In this document: piece by piece, positions 46,961-59,155 of the stretch | How the letters are laid out: each line of letters begins with the position of its first letter | Position numbering within the stretch: the stretch's first letter is position 1 | Assembly (NCBI GenBank): GCA_026874595.1 | Contig: CM049314.1 | Location: 68,754,300-68,818,299 of the forward strand | Source of the DNA: Sipunculus nudus | Taxonomy: Eukaryota > Annelida > Sipuncula > Golfingiida > Sipunculidae | Length of the DNA: 64,000 nt | Reading direction: 5' to 3' | Made by a program: the position numbers and the translations under genes | The notes under the pieces: model-generated | Database searches by the model: none | What the model saw: the letters and a program-made list of their open reading frames with translations, nothing else | Told to the model about the DNA's origin: nothing

Positions 46961-47971
46961 TATAGCTATATGACAGCGATCACTCTTTGTTGGTCGTGTG
47001 GCCATCCGGCCGTTAACAGGGCACAAATTATAACCATTAGGGCTAGAAACTTCTAAATGTAAATCCTGAGGGTCCACCAAAAATCTCCTTACAAACCTGA
47101 AATAAGGTCTCTGTTACAAATATCCTTTAAGATATGAGGCTCGTAAAGACCTCTGTGAATGATTAAGAATATGATACTAAAACGCCAGTATCTGAATAAC
47201 TAATAAACTGATGACAATCATTTTTCCCTTGCATATTATGCAAGGAGAGTTTCATGAGTTCCTGCAGACTAGTGGTGCCACCTGTATTTTTTTTCGAATG
47301 TTTACGCATTATATGGCACAAGTCCTCACTGTTTAATCTAGTATCTTCTTACCTGACATCCTGAGATGTCCATGAAAAGTCTTCATGGAAACTTGAAATT
47401 AAGCCTTTGTTACCAATATCCTCAAAACTATTGGGCTTGGAAGTAATCCTAGAATATTTAAATATTTGATTCAAGAGCTTTTTATCAGATTCTTTGCATG
47501 CATATTAATCATGGGGTTTTATTAGTTCCTGAAGATTGGTGACGCCACTGTTTTTTTTCATTTTTTTACGCATTTTTATGTCTATTTGTTGGAACCTTCA
47601 GATGCAACGGTTGTCAATTAACAGGGCACAAATCGTTAGTATTGAATCAAGAATCTATTAACTTGACACCACCCTGATATTTCCATAAAAATCTAGTTTG
47701 AAACCTGATAGATGGGTCATGGTGACCTATGTATTGCAAATTAGAAGAAAATCATACGTTTTAAGCACCGAATGAGTCAGATGTGGCACAAATTGTATCC
47801 ATTTGGCGTAAAATCCTCATACATGACTTTCGGGGAGGTCCCTTAAAGTTTCCTTGGAAACCTGAAATGTCAGTCAGATCTATTATTTGCATACTATGTT
47901 GATTTTAACACTCTGTTATTAAGATGGGCACAAATGATAGATGCTGCATGAAGAATAAGGTCACTGAAACC
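46961..47971. repeat. ~340-bp repeat family, left part, interrupted by a LINE
   Basis: About three diverged units (GGGCACAAATTATAACCATT, CTGCAGACTAGTGGTGCCAC, GGGCACAAATCGTTAG). The element resumes after the LINE at 53,633 and closes with CTGAGCGTCATGGCCCGTAG, GCCACTTGTT at about 53,758. Absent from the same intron in copy A. Confidence 0.75.
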
Positions 47972-48314
47972 TTTTTTTTTTTTTTTTTTTTTTTTTTCAC
48001 GAAAACTTCATGATTTATTCATATAATAAATTTGTGTTGATTATCTGACATTATATTTTACCAGATCTTATGAGACTTATAAGTAAATCCATGTATTTTA
48101 TGTCTTCCAGATAATCTTGATGCAAGTTTTTTTTTTTTTTTATATAATATTTATTTCAACAAAAGCATACATAAAACAACATAGAAATTGACAATCAGTG
48201 CCATTAACATACAAACACTCCAACAGATACTTTGTTCACAATGTGCACATATATACCCCTGTAATTTTTAATTTTCTAGATATTTACTAAAAATAAAAAA
48301 AAAGAAGAAAAAAA

Positions 48315-51300
48315 TTATTTGTTTCTCAAAAAGAGTAACCTTTGCCATTTATCATTGTGCAAGTAGTTCTTTTTGTTCTTTAGAGCAATATAATATTCCA
48401 TGTCCATAATATATTTAACATATTCAATAGCACCTTTACATGATGGTTTATTTTTCTTACTTCGACAAGTATATATATAATATTTAACATATAAAACAAT
48501 ACTTCCAGTTATATCTGAATAATCACCGAATATTATTCTAACACAGTCAAATTGTACAGGCTGTTCAATAACTTTGTGTAATTTTAACCAATTGTGCAAT
48601 TCTAACCACAGTAACTTTACAAAATTACAGGACCAGAAGAAATGTGTATAGGATTCCACTTCTTCTTTACAAAAAGTACATTTTTCACAATCAGTGAGTT
48701 TGAATTTATAAAGATGACTGTTTAAATATATAATTCATGAGAGAAGTTTATACTGGAACATTCTTAATTGAACTGAATAAGTGACTTTTTTAATTTTAGC
48801 ATATGATTGGAGAGTCTGATCTTGAAAAGGTACTTTAAGATCTACACACCATTTGTGCAGGGGGTTAGTCAGTTCTTCATATTTATATTCAATCATTTGA
48901 TCATATACTTGTTTTGTTGCACTTCTCAAATTTAATAAAGCATCAACCTTGTATTGAAAGACTTGTGTTGTTTTTCCATTTTTCATCATCTTTTTCCAGC
49001 TATGTGGAATTGTATCTAATAAACCTCTATAAAATAGGTAGTTTATTTCCACATTTGTTTTCTGTTGGAGTTCTTTTAAAGTATTAAATCTGTAGGCCTC
49101 CCCTTCTTCAACAATTATATCTTTTATATATTTTATATCTGAAGAATATAATTTTTTATTGAAAAGAACTTTGTTATCTATTTTAATATGGGAGTTATGT
49201 CTGTCCAAGTACTTCTTCAATATTTTTTGCTTCATTAAAATTATATTTGCACCAAATCTGAATAACTTCTTTCCAAAAGGGATCCTTCAAACATAAGATC
49301 TCATGCAAGTCTTCTACTCTTAAATTACATTTAAACATAAATTCTCCCGCAGGTAACCTATCAAGTATATGATTTTTCCAAGAGTTATTATTACTCTTCT
49401 TCAATAATCTATTTATCCAGCTTAATTTTAAAGCATCAATTTTGGAGGGAAGATGTATCATCTTAAGGCCTCCTTTTTCGTATGGTGCAATTAGAGAGGT
49501 ACGTTTTATTTTATCTGGTTTATTAGACCATATAAATTTATACAAATTTTTTTCTAAGTCCTTTATATAGTGTGGTGTGGGGGATGGTAAGACTGATAAT
49601 AGGTATGTAATCTGGGAGAGCGCATGACATTTAAGAATAGTTATTTTACCAACCAGTGTCATATATCGGGATGACCAGGTACGTATGACTTTTTTTTAAC
49701 ATTTCCAATTTCGGAATGTAATTGTCAGGTATTAATTTATATAGTGAAGGTCTAAATAAGATGCCTAAGATATTTATTGGACCTTCAGACCATTGAAGGC
49801 CTTGTTCAGTTATATATGTTTTTACCAATACTGTATTGGTTTGTGTTTTAATTAAAGGCATGACTGCAGTTTTATTAAGGTTCATTTTAAGACCAGATAT
49901 ACTCTCAAACTGTTTCATGATTTTTACACATTCTAAGATACTCTCCTTATCTGAAAACAAAAGTACAGTATCATCTGCATACTGCAATATTTTATAATGG
50001 TATTTATCTATCGTAATCCCTTTTAATATATTTTCTTCTCTTATTCTCCTTGCCAATATTTCTGCACAGATAACAAAAAGATAAGGGGACAGGGGACAAC
50101 CCTGTCTCACACCCCTTGAGACCTTGAAAAACTGTGAACACCATCCGTTATTAATAATACATGTTTTCCCTCTTTGATACATGATTTGTATCCAGTTTAT
50201 AATATTTTCTCCGAAACCATAATACTCTAAACATTTCCATATAAACGGCCATTCTAAGCAGTCAAACGCTTTTTCATAATCTACTGTAGTTAAATATCCT
50301 TCTATGTTATGTTCAGCTGCACTGTTAATTACTGATATGATTTTATTTATATTCTCTCCTATATATCTGCCTTTTACAAAACCTGTTTGATCATCATGTA
50401 TTAACTTGGGCAAAATGGTTTTTATTCGTTGTGCTAAACATTTTGAAATCAATTTGTAATCTGTGTTCAATAAAGTTATGGGTCTCCAATTTTTTATTTC
50501 AAGGGGTGATTTATTTTTTTTGGTAATAAACTGATAACACCTTGTCCTTGCGAAGTACTTAGATTCCCTGAATTAAGACTATATGTTATACAGGATGTGA
50601 GTGGTTGTTTTATTTCATGCCAAAAATGTATATAAAATTCCGCTGGAATACCATCTAAGCCTGGTGTCTTGTTATTAGAAAATGATTTTAAGTTTTCAAA
50701 AATTTCATTTTCATTTATATTTGTATCACAAAAAGTTCTCTCCTGATCTGTAAGTTTTTCAATTCTTTTTAGTTCTGGAAAAAAAAGAGCTTTTAGGAAG
50801 TTCCTGATGTACTAATTTTGAGGTATACAGTTTTTCATAATAATTCTTTTCTGCAGCTAAAATCTGCTCTGCATCACTGATAATTTTTCCATCATTTAAA
50901 ATTAATTTGTTTATCACTTTTCTATTATAGTTTCGTTTTTCAAGGTTGAGAAAATATTTAGATGGTTTTTCTCCTTCTTCATACCATCTACATTTACTTC
51001 TGAAAATGGCTCCTTTTGTTTCTGATTCTATAAGATATTCTAGTTTTGTTTTGATTTCAGCTAAATTAGTTTGGTTATTTGCATTTTGTAGAGATTCAAG
51101 TTTTTTTTCTAATGTTGCAATTTTACATTTTTTATTTCTTTTAAGTTTTTTACTAAATCTAATAGTTTCTCGCCTAATGTACGTTTTAATTACATCCCAC
51201 ATTAAAGTAGGGTTACTCTCTTTATTTTCTTCTTGTGCAGATTTAATGGTTGTTTTAATTAGATCATTATATTCTTGATTATTTAATAAAGAGCAATTTA

Positions 51301-52132
51301 GTTTCCAGTATCCTGGACCTCTATTATGAATAAACATATCAAGTCCAAGAGATATACTTAGATGGTCAGTTTTATGAGAAGGGGCAATGTGTGTGTTTGT
51401 AACATTCCCCAATAATCCAAATGACACCAAAAAATAATCTAACCGGCTACCTGCTGGTACAGTGTTATTACGGACCCATGTAAACTTAACTAAGTCAGGA
51501 TTATGTTGTCTCCAGATATCAACCATTTCTGTTTCTTCCATATATTCAAGAACTGTTTTCCTAGCTTTACTGTTATTTTTCTGATTTTTGTTTAACTGAT
51601 CTAAATTTAAATCTAATATGACATTCCAGTCACCTCCAATAATCCTGTGATCGTTAGGAATATTTTCAATCTCTGAAAATAACCTTTCATAAAATTCTGG
51701 TGAATCATTATTAGGTCCATACACATTTACTAGTGTGATCTTATAATCGTTAAGTAAGCAGTCTAAAATCACAAATCTTCCATCTTTATCTATAACTTGC
51801 TTTTCAATTTCACAAGAAATATTGTTCTTAATTAATATGGCTGAACCCCTTGCTTTTGTTGTACCATGGCTATATATGATTCTATGTCCCCATTCTGCTC
51901 TCCATATATCTTCTGTTTCTTTACTACTGTGAGTTTCTTGCATGAAAACTATTCCTATATTTCTCTTTCTTTGTAGCTAATAAAAAATCTCTCTTCTCTT
52001 TGTAAAGATGCCTAAACCCCTTACATTAATGGACATTATGTTCAATGAGTCTTTATGTATAAAAGACGTTCCATGTGGACCACCTGGATGGGCGATATTA
52101 TGAGAAATCAGATTTCCTTTAAAGTTAAGCAT
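48315..52132 (-). pseudogene. LINE ORF2: endonuclease and reverse transcriptase, broken
   Basis: About 1,270 codons. APE-type endonuclease: SINVRGLGIFTKRR, MQETHSS, GGDWNVILD, RLDYFLVS, KTDHLSI. Reverse transcriptase: NKTPGLDGIPAEFY, DDQTGFVKGRYIGENI, VDYEKAFD, RGVRQGCPLSPYLF and catalytic YADD (49970-49981). C-terminal CEKCTFC...HFFW.C. Breaks: TAG at 51977-51979; shifts in A-runs near 50,782, 50,516, 49,693 and 49,225; TGA near 48,736. GYWKLN after the endonuclease and the overall layout fit the L1/Tx1 group. It copied its own RNA at a nicked target when active. Confidence 0.85.
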
Positions 52133-52630
52133 TATTTACTCAAAAATTATAAAGTCTGAAATTACAGTTCTTACACTCCCACAAACAAAAACTGTTAAAT
52201 ACACAGTATAAAAAAAATAATAAAGAAAAAGTAAGCAAATATAGAAAATAAGTCGCTGCCTGTCACGCTGGCTTGGTCTTCTCAGCTTCCCCCGGCAGCA
52301 TTCCAACAGCTTAATATTTTGCCGTTACATTTTACTCGATCCTCTGATCCAATCTCCGCCAGAGGTCGCCATCGCCACGCCAACATGCGTAGCGGTAGCG
52401 CCCCCAGGCGGTGCTGCCGCTGTCGTGCATAAACTTAAATAAAACAGTCACAAGAATGAGTTCTCAATTCACGCATGCGCACTTCTCAAGCCACGTGCTT
52501 GGTTCCAAATCCCTTCACAGTGCTTAAAAGTTGTTGACGAAGTTTGGCATTTCACGTAGCCCACTTGTGTGAATAGTTCCGGGGTTAGTTAGGCCTGCGC
52601 ATTACGTAATTAGTTTGCGGTTAGCGCGTA

Positions 52631-53533
52631 TTAGTCCCGTATGGGAACCAGTTCACCGTTTATGTAAAGTTGGCCCCTCCAGAACCTGACCTTGTCACCA
52701 TCATTGTACGCTGCCGTCATCTGCAGTTTCGCTTTTTGTTTAGTTTGAAAGTCCCTCATTGTCAGGTCTTCAGCAACTCTAATGGTGGAATTCTTAAGCT
52801 GCTTCTTTCCGCTTGCAAGAACTTCATTTCTAAACGGTCTATTGTGGAACCGTACCAGAATATGCCGTGGTTTCGTTCCTTTCTTGCCTGTTCTGTGCGC
52901 CATTTCTATTATGTTCTTTACTTGTTCTTCGCTTATATCCCGAATAAGTCTGTTCTGTACAATAATTTTTGCAACAGTATTCTTACAATTTTCAACTTGT
53001 CCAATTTCACCGACTCCAATAATGCGCACATTCCACTCCCTTAGATATCGTTCTTGTTGGTTACAGGCTTCCAACATACCCTGCTGCATCTTTTGTATAT
53101 CTATGTCTTTTTGCTTATTTTTCTCTTTCTCTTCATGCAATTCTGCTGTAAGCGCTTCGACCTTTTTTTCGAGTCCCTGTTTACTAGCTTTTAGTTCTTC
53201 AACTGTTGTGTCTAGTACATTTAATCCGTTTTCTATCGACAGAACATTTTCTTTCAGAGTATTCTGCTCTGTGGTTAGTCCATCAAGTTGCTTTTTCAGA
53301 CTATCATGCATGCCTTTAATTTCTTCTTTAATTTCTTTGTTAGAGGCACTGACCTTATTCATTTCTGACATTACTTGTTTCAGCTGAGCATAAATGTCCA
53401 TGGCCGCCATACTGCATGCCCCCTCCTCTGATTCACTATCCGTTCCTCCTGTATTTCTCCTCTCTTTGTTTATAAATTTATCCATGTTACCGGCCTGCGG
53501 TGTACTTTTCTTGCCTCCCTTATTTTTTGGCAT
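52631..53533 (-). CDS. LINE ORF1: coiled-coil RNA-binding protein
   Basis: 300 codons from the ATG at 53533; upstream codons are open to the element edge without another ATG. A basic N-terminus (MPKNKGGKK) is followed by a long coiled coil (about residues 55-165) and an L1-ORF1-type RNA-binding region: EWNVRIIGVGE, EMAHRTGKKGTKPRHILVRF, KNSTIRVAEDLTMRDFQTKQ. In L1 elements this protein trimerises and coats the element RNA. The frame is intact although ORF2 is not. It ends with a lysine-rich to acidic tail and LYINGELVPIRD. Confidence 0.85.
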   Translation of the reverse strand: MPKNKGGKKSTPQAGNMDKFINKERRNTGGTDSESEEGACSMAAMDIYAQLKQVMSEMNKVSASNKEIKEEIKGMHDSLKKQLDGLTTEQNTLKENVLSIENGLNVLDTTVEELKASKQGLEKKVEALTAELHEEKEKNKQKDIDIQKMQQGMLEACNQQERYLREWNVRIIGVGEIGQVENCKNTVAKIIVQNRLIRDISEEQVKNIIEMAHRTGKKGTKPRHILVRFHNRPFRNEVLASGKKQLKNSTIRVAEDLTMRDFQTKQKAKLQMTAAYNDGDKVRFWRGQLYINGELVPIRD

Positions 53534-53632
53534 TTTACCACTTTTTTTCCAGTGTAGCACGGCCTTTCTTTGTATTAATTGTGCTGCCGAGGAGAAACAC
53601 GTCCTCACCGGTGAACCATGTGACCGGAAGTC

Positions 53633-53758
53633 CACTGAAACCTATATCTAAGGGCTATTGGAAAAATGCATGATTTTTAGCACTCCGGGAGTATTTTTTG
53701 CCCATTGTTCAAGGTTTCTTGAATTTACCTGAGCGTCATGGCCCGTAGGCCACTTGTT
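53633..53758. repeat. ~340-bp repeat family element, right end after the LINE
   Basis: It starts with the second target-site copy and ends CTGAGCGTCATGGCCCGTAG then GCCACTTGTT, the same terminus as the copy A array at 9,750. It lies 18 bases before the next copy C exon. Confidence 0.7.
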
Positions 53759-53776
53759 TATGTTTTATATCAACAG

Positions 53777-53860
53777 ACACTGAAAGTACTTGAATCACCG
53801 GCACTGAAGTCTCTTGTCAAGGCTGAGGTTATTACGAAGCGTGAAAAGAGAAGGATACAG
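53777..53860 (+). CDS. Copy C exon: CARD II, N-terminal half
   Basis: 84 bases, CAACAG to CAG|GTACGG. TLKVLESPALKSLVKAEVIT then KREKRRIQ. Four substitutions relative to copy A; the usual glycine of 'AGVIT' is E. Confidence 0.85.
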
Positions 53861-54161
53861 GTACGGATCATCCCTGTAATTTAAAAACATGTTTTCTTTA
53901 TTGATATAAACCGGTATGCAATATATCCCAAAGTTAAAGACATTTAAATAAGTGGTTGATAGATCACTCTGCAGAGTCAGAGTGCAGTTGAAAAATTAAT
54001 TTATACATTTTACTTTTTAAAAATGATTTCCCTTGTCAGATTATTTTGATCACTGGCAAAGCTGTAAAAGATGTAATGTTCATTTGCATGTATTAGGGGT
54101 TGTTGTTGAAATAAAAGAAAGTAAATCTGCTTTAATCTGCTTTTTTTATCGACTTCCACAG

Positions 54162-54297
54162 AAGCTTAAGAAGAACATAACAAGAGGTCAAATACCCCTG
54201 AAGGAAGACGAAGGAATTTTCAACAAAATCATCGGTGGCATTCAAAACAGCAAAGATGAGGACTTATAAAGATATGCGAGTCAGCTTCCCAACACAG
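54162..54297 (+). pseudogene. Copy C exon: CARD II, C-terminal half, nonsense mutation
   Basis: 136 bases, TTCCACAG to ACAG|GTAAGA. KLKKNITRGQIPLKEDEGIF, NKIIGGIQNSKDEDL, then TAA at 54267-54269, then RYASQLPNT in the same frame. Copy A has AGC at this codon. Confidence 0.75.
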
Positions 54298-54940
54298 GTA
54301 AGATTATTTATGACTTAAGTGATTTAGCAAAAAAATTTTGATTATGCAAATGATCCCGAAATCCCTCCTACACTAGGTTTTCATGGTTGCGAAAGCAATT
54401 TATATAATGATAGTGACCTTGTATAAAGGCACATTGAAGGTCGGTCGCATATGAGTGGTCCATATTACGCAAATTGTGCGCTTGTCAAGTGCTTTCCAAT
54501 GGTGACCTGATTGGTGGCTCAAAGTTGCTCTGCTCATGATTTTACATCTAATGATTAGCCTCTTTAGGTTTTGTAAAATTTATGGCAAGGTGAATAGACC
54601 TTTTCGACGAACATAAGCACTGCGTGTGTTTTAGCCGTCGGGAGTACGGTTTTGGTCATCTGACTCCCGCATGTGAACAGACATGTAACAGACTGTCAGT
54701 TACAGTCAACTGACAGGCTAAAACAGGATATCTTTTTTCATTTGATTTTCAGTCTTGAGTGTTCAGGTGACCCATATATAGTAACCAAAATGCAAGTATA
54801 TCTGAGTGACACAAGCGTTGTATAATTTGTCAATCATAATGTGAAGAGCATCAATAATAACACTCTGTAAAATTTACGGATAAAGTTGTAGGCCTAGATG
54901 CACATAGAAATTTATTAATAAAGCCAATTATATTAATCAA

Positions 54941-56683
54941 TTTTTAACTCAGCTGACTTAAAGTCATCTGAGCTATAGCGATCACCCTTCGTCCGTCGTC
55001 CGTCCGGCCGTCTGTTAACAGGGCACAAATCTTAACCACTGGACCTGGAATCTTCAAACTTAACATTCAAGGAGGTCTATGAAAAAAATCTCCTTGAAAA
55101 ACTGAAATTAGGTCTCTGTTACCCATATCCTTGGAGCTATGGGGCTCCGAAGTACCCCCCTAGAATAATGCAAAATTTGATACAAAAGCTCAAGTATCTG
55201 AATAACTACTGCATTGATCACCATGTTTCTTTGCATAAATATTAATCATGGGATTTTTTTTCACTTTCTGTAGATTGGTGGTGCCACCTATAATTTGTCC
55301 ATTTTTACGATTTTTTTTTCCTTTTTTTTAGACCTGCAATGAACCTGTCATCTGTTAACAGGCCACAAATCGTAAACACTAAACCTGGAATCTTCAAACT
55401 TCATATCCAGGGAGGTCCATGAAAAATCTCCTTGAAAACCTGAAATTAGATCTCTGTAACCCAAATCCTTTGAGCTATGGCGCTCCAAAGTACCCGCCAG
55501 AATAATGCAAAATTTGATACAAAAGCTCAAGTATCTGAATAACTACTGCATTGATCACAATGATTCTTTGCATGAATATTGATCATGGGATGTTTTTTCT
55601 CTTTTTTTTTAGACCTGCAATGAAACTGTCATCTGTCCATGAAAAATCTCCTTGAAAACCTGAAATTAGGTCTCTGTTACCCATATCCTTTGAGCTATGG
55701 GGCCCAAAGTACCCGTCAGAATAATGCAAAATTTGATATAAAAGCTTAAGTATCTGAATAACTACTGCATTGATCACCATGATTTTTTGCATGAATTTTG
55801 ATCATTGGATGTTCCATCAGTTCCTGCAGACTGGTGGTGCCACCTGTATTTTTTACAATTTTTACGAATTTTTTTCTTTTTTTTTTTTGAGACCTTCAAA
55901 GAAGCTGTCATCTGTTAAGAGGGCACAAATCGTAATCGCTTGACCTTGATTCTTCTAACTTGACATCAAGTGAGGTCCATGAAAGGTCTCTGTAAAAGCA
56001 TGTAATTAGGCCTCTGTTACCCATATCCTTCGTAGTAAGTGTCCCTCAGATTAATTAAAAATTTGATACAAAAGCTCCAGTATCTAAATAACCAATGCAT
56101 TGATCTCCATGATTGTTTGCAGGCTTATTGATCATGGAATGTTCCATCAGTTCCAGCATACTGGTGGCGCCACCTGTATTTTTTTCAATTTTTAGGCCTT
56201 TTTTCTATTTATGAGACCTTCCAATGAAGTGGTCATCTGTTAACATGCCACAAACTGTAACTGCTGAACCTAGAATCTTCTTACTTCACATCCAGGGAGA
56301 CGAATGAAAAATCTCCTTGGAAACCTGAAATTAGGTTTCTGTTACCCATATTCTCTGAGCTATAGGGCTCATAAATACCCCAAAGAATAATTAAATATTT
56401 GATACAAACAAAAGTTCCAGTATCTGAATAACTAATGCCTAGAAAGCCATGATTCCTTGGATATATACTGATCATGGAATGTTTCATTAATTTTTGCAGA
56501 CTGGTGGCACTCCCTTCATTTGTTCAAATTTTTTACGTATTTTTTTCTATTTATGAGACCTTCAAATGAAGTTGTCCTCTGTCCAAACGCCCACTGAAAC
56601 CCATTTCTAAGGACTCTTCACAAAATTCATGATTCTTTTGCACTCTGGCAGTCATTTTGCTCATTGTTCACGGGCCACTTGTC
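54941..56683. repeat. ~340-bp tandem repeat array, about five units
   Basis: Head TTTTTAACTCAGCTGACTTA then GTCATCTGAGCTATAGCGAT and CGTCCGTCGTCCGTCC. The landmark GCATTGATCACCATG recurs near 55211, 55549, 55765, 56098 and 56436. It closes with a shortened CGGGCCACTTGT. Located in the copy C intron after CARD II; copy A lacks it there. Confidence 0.9.
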
Positions 56684-57561
56684 ATTAATTTCATAACAAT
56701 TTAAACAAGGAGTAAGCCTTAAAATATTTTAATGAAAAAAAGCATAAATGTACTTCCTCTCAAACCTTTTAAGAATCTTTTGTTTGAACATTAATCTGGG
56801 AGTACCTTAACTTGATTAGGTCATGGTCAATTTAAAGTCAAGCAGTTCGCCTCTGTCACATGCCATGGAAATTCTTTGGTATATTTGAGGATCTCCGGGT
56901 ACAGGCCAATGCGTATTCTCCAAATTTTAGAAAGTCCTACATTAAGTTATTTTAAAATTAAATAACGTTTAGATTGACCACTAAATGCTGGGACAATATA
57001 GCAAATGTTCTGGTAGGTTCGTCAGTGTGGTTTCAAGGTGCGGACCTACAGCAATAGCCTACAGAAATCTTATATTGCAACATACTTTTAACGTTACATT
57101 CTGGGACGATTTGTGGTTGATATCTGTGTTAAGTCATTTTAATGCAACAGGGCCAAAACACAACCGCTTCCACCGTGTACAACCCCGAACACGTGTATAC
57201 TAACCAGAACCTTAGATGTTAGATATCGCTGATAGGTGTCTCATGTGAAATGTCAAAGGTCTATAACCACTAAAATGTATACAATTCTCCTGTTAGCAAC
57301 CTCATGGAGGACTTCTTCATTCTCATTACAAAATATTCACATATTCATGAATGCATTTACCTCCATGTTATGTAGACTCATAATCCTTAGTAACCATTTT
57401 GGAGCTGTCAGCATATCAATACTTAGCTTATTAGCAGACCTTTAACGAGGAACAAACTTTTGGATTAAATGTAATAAATACTGGTATTTAACTATCCAAA
57501 TCCTTGAAAAAAAAGTTATTTCGGCCACTTTCCGTAAGAGGATAACTTATTTTGCTTGCAG

Positions 57562-57590
57562 ATGGATCCCCTCATGAGATCCCAGTGGAG
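57562..57590 (+). CDS. Copy C micro-exon, linker after CARD II
   Basis: 29 bases, CTTGCAG to GAG|GTAGAG, (D)GSPHEIPVE. Resets the phase to 0. Confidence 0.7.
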
Positions 57591-57986
57591 GTAGAGTTTT
57601 CTTATTTAAAGCGGTTTATATAAATCGCATCTTTTGAGTTTTCTAGAATTGATTATTTTTCTTGAGTATTTATAGCATTTATTTGAGAGCGATAAACTGT
57701 GTCTGATTAAATACGATACAACCTGGAAAATACGACCACCAACGGAACCCCACCAAGCGAGGTGTGATTAAAAACCAAAAACGAATTGTAACCGTAAAAT
57801 GTGGTCCCAAATTTGAGGTGCTTGCTAAACCGAGCTGGTTGTTAGTCGAGGTTTTAGAATAAACATAAGTAACTTTATATTTCGGTTATAAATATATATA
57901 TATACATATATACACGACTTAAATAAGTCATGACTATTTCATTATTCTATTCATACTTCATTGAATCCCAACAATGGTTATTTTAG

Positions 57987-58410
57987 CTGAAAGTCAACAT
58001 TATTACAAATTTTAAACATGAAAACGACGTAAACTTGGACTGGGGAAGTACCAATATGAAGGATTATCTCTGCTACATAATGGATCAATCAGGACGACTG
58101 GATATGTCAGGAGAGACTTCGACGGGTGTAAATGGATCCCTCGACTCCAGAGCACAGGAAGTCCTCTTTCGATTGCGACGAGCATTTCAAGGTTTAATGC
58201 CAAAGCATATTCGGCTCTCTGACAGGGGTATATCATTTGAATGGGTCTGTCTCTGCATTGACGACTGTGAGCGTCTGCGAATCGCAGCAAAGACAAAAGC
58301 TCTTCTCAGTGCTTTGTCTTAATGTGTGACCTTGTGTTGGCCAGATATTGTTACACTTCCCAACTTTTACTGCTGTGCGATAAAGGGCACTCTACATTGC
58401 GCACATTTCG
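57987..58410 (+). pseudogene. Copy C exon: domain X, nonsense mutation
   Basis: 424 bases, ATTTTAG to TTCG|GTAAGT, phase 0 to 1; the only copy with the expected length. DWGSTNMKDYLCYIMDQSGR, RLSDRGISFEWVCLCIDDCE, RLRIAAKTKALLSALS, then TAA at 58320-58322, where copy A has CAA, then CVTLCWPDI in frame. Confidence 0.75.
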
Positions 58411-58567
58411 GTAAGTAATCGTACAACTACGCATGTTGCGATAAAATGATATCACTACAAATGATGGAAGCAGACATAATGTTCTCGAATTATTAGGTGG
58501 TCACTTCATTATGATGCATTTACTTTGAATATTCACATTTTAAAAATGTTTTTTATGATTTCTTCAG

Positions 58568-58611
58568 GGGGACCGCTTGTCACTAGCTTTTATTTCATCG
58601 AACCATACAAG
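58568..58611 (+). CDS. Copy C short exon after domain X
   Basis: 44 bases, TCTTCAG to AAG|GTAGGA, GPLVTSFYFIEPYK. Confidence 0.7.
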
Positions 58612-59035
58612 GTAGGAACTGCTTCATTTTAAAATTGTTTATGGATACTTAGTGTAACATAAACAGATGATAAGTTTGTATATTGAAATAGAGTGTGGTG
58701 TGACAAAGTATTTCTGATGGTAAAGTTTGAATATTTTGTTAAAAAAAAAACCCCAAAAAACATGATTTTAATTCAGTAAGACCATGATCATGAATAATAT
58801 TTAGACAGTGGTGACAAAGGGGTTGGTTAAAAAAAAGTTTGCCTTCTTAAGTTTAAATATATTATTTCAAAATAAAATCGTAGTAATTAAATCCTATAGA
58901 CAATCCTACATTTGAGTGTAAGATCCGAAAGATATCGTTTTGTTTCATAAATGGCATATTAGATATCAATCATTGACTTATTTGCCGACACGATTGTTTT
59001 ACTATACACTTATATCTGTGTAAATATGGATAAAG

Positions 59036-59155
59036 GATCCGACATTTTGTCCATGGTCTGGTACGGGTGGAATATTAAGTGCAGCCGAATGTGGAGCCAC
59101 GGAGGCCATGGTCAGCTTTATGAAAGGCGAAGTGTCATTAGATTCTAATTGTATG
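59036..59155 (+). CDS. Copy C exon: ANK repeat 1
   Basis: 120 bases, GATAAAG to ATG|GTATGA. DPTFCPWSGTGGILSAAECG then ATEAMVSFMKGEVSLDSNCM. Open, unlike copy A. The acceptor lacks a good pyrimidine tract. Confidence 0.75.

Larger units (their letters stand above)
47972..53632 (-). mobile_element. L1/Tx1-type LINE, near full length, inactive
   Basis: 5.66 kb on the minus strand, starting at 53,632 and ending in a 26-base poly-T on the + strand (the LINE poly-A tail). It is flanked by CACTGAAACC at 47962-47971 and 53633-53642, a 10-base target-site duplication. It encodes a coiled-coil ORF1 and an ORF2 with endonuclease, reverse transcriptase and C-terminal cysteine motif. ORF2 has several single-base shifts and two stops, so this copy is dead. 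It sits inside a copy of the ~340-bp repeat element. Confidence 0.9.

Noticed and set aside
50946-51278. 110-codon + strand frame
   Set aside because: Antisense shadow of the LINE ORF2 linker.
52670-53387. Long + strand frames opposite the LINE ORF1, one of 201 codons
   Set aside because: Antisense shadow of the coiled-coil ORF1. Composition is explained by the complementary Lys/Glu-rich codons.
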